Positions 1 through 4,834 of a stretch of DNA of 5,176 nt are shown here, in pieces. The stretch is from positions 1 through 5,176 of the forward strand of contig CAZAUQ010000087.1 of assembly GCA_964488495.1 (NCBI GenBank), given 5' to 3'. Position numbers and translations under genes: made by a program. Source of the stretch: UBA1402 sp964488495 (GTDB lineage Bacteria > Bacteroidota > Bacteroidia > Bacteroidales > UBA1402). A model generated the notes under the pieces. That model was given only the letters and a program-made list of their open reading frames with translations, made no database searches and was not told where the DNA came from. Numbering within the stretch: the stretch's first letter is position 1; each line of letters starts with the position of its first letter.

Positions 1-102
1 GGGGCAGCCAGGGGCAGGCTGTTTCTGTTGATAAATTTATTGTTCAGCCCTAAACTGCAAGTACAACTATTTATCTTCAAGTATCGGCATGCTCGCTCTG
101 TT
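1..102. other. Short stretch downstream of the kinase gene with no recognised feature
   Basis: The first 102 bases follow the kinase stop. A 5-bp stem (CAGCC 5-9 with GGCTG 17-21) is too weak to call a terminator, and I see no start of another gene. A plus-strand frame is open from the window edge to about 189 but runs into the kinase gene antisense and has no recognisable protein features. Confidence 0.5.
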
Positions 103-2406
103 CTATTCGATCCATTTTCGAATCGTAGCAATAAGATGCTGTTTGTCGATCGGTTTGGAAATATAATCCACAAAGCCTTTGCTTAAAAAGCTCTCTTTGT
201 CGCCAGCCATGGCATGGGCAGTTTGAGCAATGATGAGGGTGCCGGGGCTAAGGGCCAGAATCTGCCGGGCAGCTTCTTCACCGTCCATAACGGGCATTTG
301 CACATCCATCAGAATCAGGGAAATATCGCTGTGCTTCCTGAAGAGCTCAACAGCCTCCAAGCCGTTTTCGGCCCAATAGGTGGTAAGGTTCAGCTCTTTG
401 ATCATTTGTCCCAGCAGAAGCCTGTTTATTTTGACGTCTTCGGCAATAATTATCGATTTACCGCCGGGCTGTTTCTTTCCTTCAATTTTTGATTGATTTT
501 CAGGAATAATTTTTTCCGGACCTGCTTCCGAAAGACTTTTTCTTGCCGGACCCACTTCCGAAGGACTTATTTCGGTCTGACTTGCTTTCAGCTTGCTTGC
601 TTCCGCCAGTTCCGATTCTGTCGGGCTTGCTTCAGCCTGCCCCGGCTCGTAAGGCAGATCAAAGGTAAACAAGCTGCCCTTGCCCGGTTCGGAGTCGACG
701 GCAATGGAGCCCCCCAGTAAATTCACCAGGGCTTTGGTGATGGCAAGGCCAAGTCCGGAACCTTCGTATTTGGCTTTGCTCTGATTATCGGCTTGTTTAA
801 AGCGTTCAAAGATATTTTTCTGATCTTCTTTACTCATGCCTGCTCCGCTGTCTTCTACGTAAAAGTTCAACTTGTTGTTTTCGAGCTTATAACCAAAACG
901 GATACCACCTTCTTCGGTGAACTTCAAAGAATTGCCTATAAGATTAATCAGAATTTGCTTCAGCCTTTCGGGATCTGTTACTATAAAAAGATCTTCGGCA
1001 GGATGCGGCAACTCTGCTTCAATTTTTAGGTTGGTTCTGCCGCGAAGCTGCTTCAATTGATTAAAAAGCGTCTCGGTCTCGAGCAGTATTTTATTGAGAG
1101 GACAAGTAACTTTTTTTATCTTGAGTTGACCGACTTCAATCTTGGAAATATCCATGATATCGTTGATCAGATTGAGCAATTGTTTCGAACTGCTTTCGAT
1201 GATGTCGAGATACAAATGCCGGGTGTCCGTTTCGAGACCCTCCTCGCGCAATAACGAGGCAAAACCAAGCATAGCATTGATGGGAGTGCGTATCTCATGG
1301 CTCATGTTGGCCAGGAATTGATTTTTTTGATCGTTGGCCGATTCGGCTTGTTTCCTGGCCTCCAAGAGTTGTTTTTCGGCTTGCTTTTTGGCAGTAATTT
1401 CAGTCACAATACCCGCCACCACTATTTTTTCGTTTTCCCTTTGGACTATTTTGCCGGCATCATGAAACCACTGGTATTTGCCCCCGGCGTTTTTCATCCG
1501 ATATTCACATTCGTAAAGCTCGGCTTTTCCGTGAAGATGTTCATACATAGCATTCATGGCCGCATCGCAATCCTCCGGATGTACAATGTTCATAAAGTCG
1601 CGAAAATGTTCAAAATCGTCTCCGTTCAGCCCCAATAATCTGGTTTTGTTGTAACTGAAATTTATCCTTCCCGAAGGCAATTCCATTTCCCACCAGGCCA
1701 TATTTCCGGCTTCGAGAGCCCTGTTGAGCCTTTGTTCTGCCAGATCCAGCATGGTACTTTTTACACGTTTAACACAAGGCTTCACGGCTTTGATGACCAC
1801 AAAACTGCCTTGTCCGAATCCCCTGCGCGGCTGTTGGGGCTCTGTTATATCTTTCATTTCTCCGAAGATCGTCTGCCGGCATTGCTCAACGATAAAACCC
1901 TGAGCAGCCAAAAGAGAAAAAATTTCTTCGGTAGTAAAAAAAGTAGCCTCTCTGTAAAACAGGCTTTGCTCTTTGTTTTGCAGATATTGAATACCAAGAG
2001 GGCTGTCTTTGTCCACATAAGCCAGAATCAAGGCTCCTCCGGGTTTCAGGATGCGACAGACTTCGCTCAGAACACGGGCCGGATCATCCACAAAACAAAG
2101 GGTAGTAACCATCAGGGCAAAATCGTAGCCGGCATCGGAATAAGGTAAGTTCTCTGCCACTGCATCCAAGGCTTGTATATTTCGTTCCAGGGCTTTCTGC
2201 CGCATAGCGGCCGAAGGCTCTACGCCTTCTTTGATTCCCAGCGACTCAGCAAAAATGCCGCTGCCTGTGCCGATCTCGACGCCTTTTGCCTTTTCGGGCA
2301 GGACTTGCCTGATGGCTGCGAGTTCTGAAAGGAAAACCGCTTCGTGTTTTATAAACCAGCTTTCGTAAGCCGGCAATTGAGTATCAAAAGGACTGGTTTT
2401 TGCCAT
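103..2406 (-). CDS. SAM methyltransferase-PAS-hybrid histidine kinase-receiver fusion protein
   Basis: Predicted cytoplasmic signalling protein of 767 residues with no signal peptide or membrane segment. Residues about 1-210 form a whole class I (UbiE/type 11) methyltransferase: SAM-binding VEIGTGSG at 43-50, 'LPYSDAGYDFALMV' at 87-100, 'LKPGGALILAY' at 120-130, and an end 'GFGQGSFVVIKAVKP' (196-210) typical of free-standing members. A PAS_3-like sensor follows (about 227-345), then HisKA with phospho-acceptor H370 in MSHEIRTPINAML, and HATPase_c with N box 'NLIGNSLKFT' (488-497), G1 'DSGAGM' (519-524) and G2 'GSGLGLAI' (549-556). A low-complexity linker (about 588-648) leads to a receiver with E656/D657, phospho-acceptor D701, T729 and K751. 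All phosphorelay residues are present, so it should be active. The ATG start is supported because 'FDTQLPAYESWF' matches the usual methyltransferase start. Neither the methyl acceptor nor the PAS ligand can be told. It has no DNA-binding output domain and no adjacent partner, and a promoter of its own lies upstream. Confidence 0.93.
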   Translation of the reverse strand: MAKTSPFDTQLPAYESWFIKHEAVFLSELAAIRQVLPEKAKGVEIGTGSGIFAESLGIKEGVEPSAAMRQKALERNIQALDAVAENLPYSDAGYDFALMVTTLCFVDDPARVLSEVCRILKPGGALILAYVDKDSPLGIQYLQNKEQSLFYREATFFTTEEIFSLLAAQGFIVEQCRQTIFGEMKDITEPQQPRRGFGQGSFVVIKAVKPCVKRVKSTMLDLAEQRLNRALEAGNMAWWEMELPSGRINFSYNKTRLLGLNGDDFEHFRDFMNIVHPEDCDAAMNAMYEHLHGKAELYECEYRMKNAGGKYQWFHDAGKIVQRENEKIVVAGIVTEITAKKQAEKQLLEARKQAESANDQKNQFLANMSHEIRTPINAMLGFASLLREEGLETDTRHLYLDIIESSSKQLLNLINDIMDISKIEVGQLKIKKVTCPLNKILLETETLFNQLKQLRGRTNLKIEAELPHPAEDLFIVTDPERLKQILINLIGNSLKFTEEGGIRFGYKLENNKLNFYVEDSGAGMSKEDQKNIFERFKQADNQSKAKYEGSGLGLAITKALVNLLGGSIAVDSEPGKGSLFTFDLPYEPGQAEASPTESELAEASKLKASQTEISPSEVGPARKSLSEAGPEKIIPENQSKIEGKKQPGGKSIIIAEDVKINRLLLGQMIKELNLTTYWAENGLEAVELFRKHSDISLILMDVQMPVMDGEEAARQILALSPGTLIIAQTAHAMAGDKESFLSKGFVDYISKPIDKQHLIATIRKWIE
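475..645 (-). repeat. Degenerate 15-bp tandem repeat encoding the kinase-receiver linker
   Basis: The linker between the HATPase and receiver domains (residues about 588-645) has a five-residue period: SPTES, ELAEA, SKLKA, SQTEI, SPSEV, GPARK, SLSEA, GPEKI, with Ser/Gly mostly first and Glu/Lys mostly fourth. In DNA this is a 15-bp period, clearest at 510-644, where nine units on the plus strand approximate CTTCCGnnnGACTTG (for example 525-539, 555-569, 600-614 and 630-644). The period is a multiple of three, so copy-number changes keep the frame. It probably acts as a flexible, charged spacer. Confidence 0.75.
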
Positions 2407-2497
2407 AATCAGATTCTTTTAGGGCGCAATCCTGAAGGGTCGGGCGCGGTGGTTTGACAAAAGACAAACACTATTGTCCTGCAAATAAAAAGTCTAA

Positions 2498-2528
2498 CAA
2501 AGTTATTAAACTAATCAAATTAAGCAAG
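2498..2528 (-). promoter_or_regulatory. Bacteroidota housekeeping-type promoter for the methyltransferase-kinase gene
   Basis: Read on the minus strand, CTTG (2528-2525) is followed after 19 bp by TAACTTTG (2505-2498). This fits the known Bacteroidota primary-sigma pattern TTTG, 19-21 bp, TAnnTTTG, with an exact match in the -7 box and a TTG core at -33. Transcription would start near 2490, giving a leader of about 85 bases before the ATG at 2406. The start codon is preceded by AAAAGAA but no strong Shine-Dalgarno site, as is usual in this phylum. Confidence 0.55.
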
Positions 2529-2575
2529 ATTTCGGCCTCTTTATTTTGTGTCTTTTTCGTGATTATGGTAACATT

Positions 2576-2619
2576 CCGGAATTTTAAATTGCTCCGGGGA
2601 ATTTTAAATAGTCCCGGGG
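2576..2619. repeat. Short direct repeat CCGG(GG)AATTTTAAAT
   Basis: CCGGAATTTTAAAT (2576-2589) is repeated as CCGGGGAATTTTAAAT (2594-2609), with a partial third unit CCCGGGG at 2613-2619. The GC-rich parts are self-complementary, so neighbouring units can pair in two exclusive ways: 2576-2580 with 2593-2597, or 2591-2599 with 2612-2620. The second pairing forms the terminator-like hairpin. Confidence 0.6.
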
Positions 2620-2627
2620 CTTTTTTT
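2591..2627 (+). terminator. Terminator-like hairpin with T7 run, oriented to the plus strand
   Basis: GCTCCGGGG (2591-2599) pairs with TCCCGGGGC (2612-2620) in a 9-bp stem with two G-T wobbles and a 12-base AT-rich loop. It is followed directly by TTTTTTT (2621-2627), which is the classic form of a rho-independent terminator for plus-strand RNA. Read on the minus strand the stem is preceded by A7 and followed only by AATTTAAAATT, so it is weak in the direction of the genes. No plus-strand gene precedes it within the window. Confidence 0.55.
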
Positions 2628-2658
2628 ATATAGTTTTTCTACCGGTCGTACTAATTGC

Positions 2659-2697
2659 AGAGATTGCCTGAGCGTCTGTGACGCTCAGGCAATCTCT
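2659..2697 (-). terminator. Perfect 18-bp inverted repeat, probable transcription end of the sigma-factor cluster
   Basis: The arms AGAGATTGCCTGAGCGTC (2659-2676) and GACGCTCAGGCAATCTCT (2680-2697) are exact complements around a 3-base loop (TGT on plus, ACA on minus). The structure lies 137-175 bp beyond the stop of the EF-hand gene and before the kinase promoter, which is where a terminator is expected. Neither side has a good T-run (ATCGTTTTA on plus, GCAATTAG on minus), so termination is inferred from position and stem strength. It could instead be an mRNA 3'-end stabiliser or a mobile palindromic element. Confidence 0.5.
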
Positions 2698-2833
2698 ATC
2701 GTTTTACGGGACTCTGTCCAAAACATGCCCGACAGCTTTATCTTCTACTGACCATTTCTCTGCCTTGCCTATTTTTGGCTTTGGCCAAGATTTATTTTTT
2801 GGGGAAGCTGTTTCCCAACTTTGGTCTCCGGGC

Positions 2834-3196
2834 TTATTCCATGTAGTCGCAGATCCCGTTGTTGTTGGCATCTACGAAGTTGGGGCCACTGCCCGTACGC
2901 GGGCCTGTTCCATCACGCTTACCCTGATGTAAGCCTTGTCCTTTGCCGTTACTGCGGCCTGAACCGTCTCGGAGTCCTTTGCCGTCACCACGCCTGTAGG
3001 TGTTGTTTTCGAAATTATCGCACACTCCATCGTTGTTGGCGTCTACATAATTATAACCCTTGTTGAAGGCATCGGTTTGTACAGTTTCGGTGCCGGTTGC
3101 CGCTTTTCCTTGCCGCTTACCTGCTTTGGTCTGAGCATAACTTGTTCCTACAAAAGCCACCATGGCTACTGCTATTAAAAAAAGTTTTGTTTTCAT
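2834..3196 (-). CDS. Small secreted protein with two EF-hand-like calcium loops
   Basis: The 120-residue product begins with a signal peptide (MKTKLFLIAVAMVAFVGTSYA, residues 1-21, probable cleavage before Q22), so it should be exported to the periplasm or beyond. Two near-copies of a calcium-loop motif follow. The first is D52-A-N54-N-D56-G-V-C-D60-N-F-E63. The second is D109-A-N111-N-N113-G-I-C-D117-Y-M-E120, whose last ligand is the final residue. Both fit the DxNx(D/N)GxxDxxE loop and both carry Cys at loop position 8 (C59, C116), the only cysteines in the mature protein. Between them (about 67-105) lies a Gly/Arg/Lys/Asp-rich, probably disordered linker. The gene lies 108 bp after the sensor gene and may be co-transcribed or have its own start; I see no convincing promoter. 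The leader is A-rich. Calcium binding is inferred, and the cellular role is unknown, perhaps an effector of the ECF system. Confidence 0.85.
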   Translation of the reverse strand: MKTKLFLIAVAMVAFVGTSYAQTKAGKRQGKAATGTETVQTDAFNKGYNYVDANNDGVCDNFENNTYRRGDGKGLRDGSGRSNGKGQGLHQGKRDGTGPRTGSGPNFVDANNNGICDYME

Positions 3197-3238
3197 TTTT
3201 TCTTTGATTTTTTGTTGTTAATTAAATAATTCTAACCT

Positions 3239-3262
3239 GGCAGGATGTCGACTTTTCCCGCC
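3239..3262 (-). other. Hairpin in the spacer after the periplasmic sensor gene
   Basis: On the minus strand GGCGGGA (3262-3256) pairs with TCCTGCC (3245-3239) in a 7-bp stem with one G-U wobble and a 10-base loop. It lies 43 bp after the sensor stop and is followed by AGGTTAGAATTATTT, so a true U-run is lacking. It could lower read-through into the EF-hand gene or stabilise the upstream mRNA. On the plus strand a TTTTTATT run follows it, but the stem then has an A-C mismatch. Confidence 0.3.
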
Positions 3263-3304
3263 TTTTTATTGAGTATTGTTATATGATTTTTTTGATTAAC
3301 CGAC

Positions 3305-3820
3305 TTACTGCCGGGGATGCACAGTTGCGTTTCGTCTTTGCGGATTGTTGCACGAAGCATCCTGAAACAGGGGAATAAAGGCTTGTTGCAACATTAATGC
3401 CTGTTGCGGATTGCATACCTCTCTCAGGCTTAAATAATAGTGATTGGTAGCGTTTTTGAGTTCGGTATGCAAGGCGCCAATTTCGGAGGAAATATCCTGC
3501 AGCCTTTGTAGATCGGATTCCGGTGCATTCAGCAGAACAAAAGCCTCGTTTCTGAGCACATCCAGACGCTGAACAATATTATGGGCTAAGGGTTGAAATT
3601 GTCGGTTGACCTGTCTGAACACTTCCATTTGTTCATTATCAAAATTCAGTTCCTGACGGAAATAACGACCATTCAGGCAGTTTTCTCCCTGCGCATCAAG
3701 ACTGATGCCGGTCAGTCCCTTTTCTTCGCGGATGTGATGATAAACTACCGCTGCTATGGTGCTCAGATTCAACACCGCCAGTAAAATCACCAGCCAAAAA
3801 AGTATTTTCGATTTATTCAT
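3305..3820 (-). CDS. Membrane-anchored periplasmic Spy/CpxP/CnrX-like sensor protein
   Basis: The 171-residue product has one N-terminal membrane segment (about 7-27, ILFWLVILLAVLNLSTIAAVV) after a short basic start, leaving an all-helical periplasmic domain. The body (about 52-153) resembles the Spy/CpxP/heavy-metal-resistance fold: 'LNFDNEQMEVF' (58-68) and 'CNPQQALMLQQAF' (136-148) stand where that family has its two LTxxQ-like motifs, with long amphipathic helices between. Possible metal or redox side chains are C48, C136, C157, H80, H118 and H127, but I cannot assign a site. Its ATG overlaps the anti-sigma stop by 8 bp (ATGAATAA, 3820-3813), implying translational coupling and a shared function. 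By analogy with CnrX, it probably senses an envelope signal and acts on the anti-sigma; a chaperone role like Spy is the alternative. The family call is moderately sure, the signal unknown. Confidence 0.78.
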   Translation of the reverse strand: MNKSKILFWLVILLAVLNLSTIAAVVYHHIREEKGLTGISLDAQGENCLNGRYFRQELNFDNEQMEVFRQVNRQFQPLAHNIVQRLDVLRNEAFVLLNAPESDLQRLQDISSEIGALHTELKNATNHYYLSLREVCNPQQALMLQQAFIPLFQDASCNNPQRRNATVHPRQ

Positions 3821-4097
3821 TGCTCTGATTATAATAAAGGTTTAAATTTTCTATGCTGCTGTCGTTGATATTCAGAGCAGCATAATTTTGCACTTGCTCG
3901 CTGTATAAGGTGCCTACAGCCAATCCCGAAACTACGGCCAGAGCCAGTCCGGCCGCAACGGCCAGACTTTGCAAGAGGCTGGCCTTTTTAGGCTCAGGAG
4001 CCTGAATACCTGCCATGATGCGGGTCGATAAAAAAGGATTTGGTCTGATTTGTTTTTCCTTTTCTATGTATTGGTCTATGTAGTCGTTTGTTTTCAT
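3813..4097 (-). CDS. Small single-pass anti-sigma factor
   Basis: The 94-residue product has a charged cytoplasmic N-terminus (1-38), one membrane segment (about 43-64, QSLAVAAGLALAVVSGLAVGTL) and a short polar periplasmic tail (65-94). 'NPFLSTRIMAGIQ' (20-32) matches the short motif seen in small Bacteroidota anti-sigma proteins encoded after ECF genes. It has no His or Cys, so it is not a zinc-binding (ZAS/HxxxCxxC) anti-sigma; size and topology are closer to CnrY (about 95 residues, one TM). It would hold the sigma factor at the inner membrane until the periplasmic partner signals. The gene starts 39 bp after the sigma stop, with its own promoter-like site, and its stop overlaps the next gene's start. 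Function is inferred mainly from position, motif and topology. Confidence 0.8.
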   Translation of the reverse strand: MKTNDYIDQYIEKEKQIRPNPFLSTRIMAGIQAPEPKKASLLQSLAVAAGLALAVVSGLAVGTLYSEQVQNYAALNINDSSIENLNLYYNQSNE

Positions 4098-4117
4098 TTT
4101 TTCAAAGCGTATTTATA

Positions 4118-4151
4118 GTGTTAGACAATGCTTGTTTTATTTTCCTACTAA
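4118..4151 (-). promoter_or_regulatory. Second copy of the ECF-type promoter-like site, before the anti-sigma gene
   Basis: Minus-strand TTAGTAGGAAA (4151-4141), 14 bp, then GTCTAACAC (4126-4118). The upstream box equals the one before the sigma gene at 11 of 11 bases, the downstream box at 8 of 9, with identical spacing, while the bases between differ. The upstream box forms codons of the last residues (L-V-G-K) of the sigma factor, and the downstream box is in the 39-bp gap. The anti-sigma ATG lies 23 bases beyond GTCTAA. It is inferred to be an internal promoter used by the neighbouring sigma factor. Confidence 0.6.
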
Positions 4152-4694
4152 GTGTGCCAGTTTTTTTTGAAGATTCAGCCTGGCCCGTTGCAAATGTTGT
4201 TCTACGGCCCCCTCGCTGATCTGCATGACGACAGCGATTTCGCGCTGCGAGAGCTCGTCGTATTTTTGCAATACCAGAGCGGTACGTTGTTTTTCGCTTA
4301 GGGAGTCGATGGCCTGTCGAACGGCCTGATCAAGTTCTTCGTCCAGCATATTCTGCTCGGGATTCCGATCGTCCGTTGCCCGGTCAAAGAGTTGAGCCAG
4401 TGCATCACCGGCACTTTGCAGCCATTCCTGCCGTCTTTTTTTTCTGACTTGATTCAGGCTGGTATTCACAACAATGCGATAGAGCCAGGTGGAAAACTCC
4501 GCCTGCCCGCCGAATTGATTCAAGGAACGAAAAACCGAGAGAAATACCTCCTGAGCTATGTCTTCGGCCTCTTCTTTGACATGCACAAAACCCAGGGCAG
4601 TGCGAAACACCATTTCCTGATGACGTTCCACCAATTGTTGAAAAGCCTGTGTATTTCCTGAACGGATGTGGTCAATAATCTCGTGATCGGTCAT
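4137..4694 (-). CDS. ECF-family RNA polymerase sigma factor
   Basis: The 185-residue product has full length for the ECF family. Region 2 spans about 10-90: 'EDIAQEVFLSVFRSL' (44-58, core polymerase binding) and 'FSTWLYRIVVNTSLNQVRKKRR' (67-88, regions 2.3/2.4 for melting and -10 recognition). A variable linker (89-127) precedes region 4 (about 128-180), with 'LSEKQRTALVLQKYDELSQREIAVVMQISEGAVEQHLQRAR' as the helix-turn-helix that reads the -35 box. 'EGAVEQHLQRAR' has Gln-His where many relatives have Lys-Ser/Arg. It directs polymerase to a small regulon, probably including its own operon, and is likely restrained by the next gene's product. The start MTDHE follows a stop in the same frame. 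A promoter-like site lies 19 bases upstream, and a copy of that site overlaps the gene's last codons. The family is certain; the target genes and signal are not visible. Confidence 0.96.
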   Translation of the reverse strand: MTDHEIIDHIRSGNTQAFQQLVERHQEMVFRTALGFVHVKEEAEDIAQEVFLSVFRSLNQFGGQAEFSTWLYRIVVNTSLNQVRKKRRQEWLQSAGDALAQLFDRATDDRNPEQNMLDEELDQAVRQAIDSLSEKQRTALVLQKYDELSQREIAVVMQISEGAVEQHLQRARLNLQKKLAHLVGK

Positions 4695-4710
4695 TGATTA
4701 CATTTTTGGA

Positions 4711-4744
4711 GTATTAGACAGCACTCATCAGAATTTCCTACTAA
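4711..4744 (-). promoter_or_regulatory. ECF-type promoter-like site before the sigma gene (first copy)
   Basis: Minus-strand TTAGTAGGAAA (4744-4734), 14 bp, then GTCTAATAC (4719-4711), ending a short distance before the sigma ATG at 4694. GGAA and TCTAA cores resemble the -35 and -10 boxes of many ECF promoters (for example GGAACTT and TCTGA/TCAAA for RpoE), although the GGAA-to-TCTAA distance of 20 bp is shorter than the 23 bp of RpoE sites. The same two boxes recur at the same spacing before the anti-sigma gene, which is the strongest reason to call it a site. It suggests autoregulation. Confidence 0.62.
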
Positions 4745-4760
4745 ACGGGCTGCATTTTTC

Positions 4761-4834
4761 CGTTTTTATTTCAGGGCTGGTTTCCGGGACTTGCTTCAAG
4801 CTGCTTTCCGGCCTTGCTTCAGGTCTTATTTCGC
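4761..4834 (-). repeat. Degenerate 12-bp tandem repeat after the oxidoreductase stop
   Basis: On the plus strand, units resembling CTTGCTTCAGGN recur about every 12 bp: the C of each TTC falls at 4772, 4784, 4797, 4808, 4820 and 4832. Examples are GGGACTTGCTTCA, GCTGCTTTCC, GCCTTGCTTCAG and GTCTTATTTCGC. The array begins in the last codons of the oxidoreductase and runs into the spacer. In a minus-strand frame shifted from that gene it would read as four-residue xPEx units (RPEA, RPES, VPET, SPEI), with no sign that it is translated. The core GACTTGCTTC is shared with the 15-bp repeat of the kinase linker. Confidence 0.55.

Larger units (their letters stand above)
2407..2833. other. 427-bp gene-free spacer between the sigma-factor cluster and the kinase
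   Basis: I find no credible gene here on either strand. From the EF-hand gene's stop towards the kinase it holds two short hairpins with weak pairing (2799-2818, TTGGGGAA/TTTCCCAA as read on the plus strand; 2775-2788, TTGGC/GCCAA), the perfect 18-bp inverted repeat at 2659-2697, the GC-rich hairpin with a T-run at 2591-2627 together with direct repeats at 2576-2619, and the kinase promoter at 2498-2528. It is AT-rich between 2481 and 2640. The kinase leader occupies about 2407-2490. Confidence 0.7.

Noticed and set aside
5..21. Small hairpin CAGCC/GGCTG as a terminator of the kinase gene
   Set aside because: Only a 5-bp stem, and no T-run on the minus strand.
1732..2148. 138-codon open frame on the plus strand inside the kinase gene
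   Set aside because: It is antisense to the well-supported methyltransferase/PAS region, has no recognisable domain, and is one of several such plus-strand frames across the window (such as 1297-1638 and 793-1029).
2492..2499. GTCTAACA on the plus strand near the kinase promoter, resembling the ECF downstream box
   Set aside because: No TTAGTAGGAAA-like box is present at the required 14-bp distance, so it is probably coincidental.
2565..2633. 22-codon plus-strand frame ending within the T-run hairpin
   Set aside because: Made of the repeat and terminator-like bases, with no promoter or ribosome site; most likely chance.
2678..2932. 84-codon plus-strand frame starting in the inverted repeat
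   Set aside because: It runs antisense into the EF-hand gene, begins in the stem-loop, and has no recognisable motifs.
3197..3304. A third copy of the ECF-type site before the EF-hand gene
   Set aside because: GGAAA occurs at about 3259-3255 on the minus strand, but no GTCTAA follows at 14 bp and TTAGTAGG is absent.
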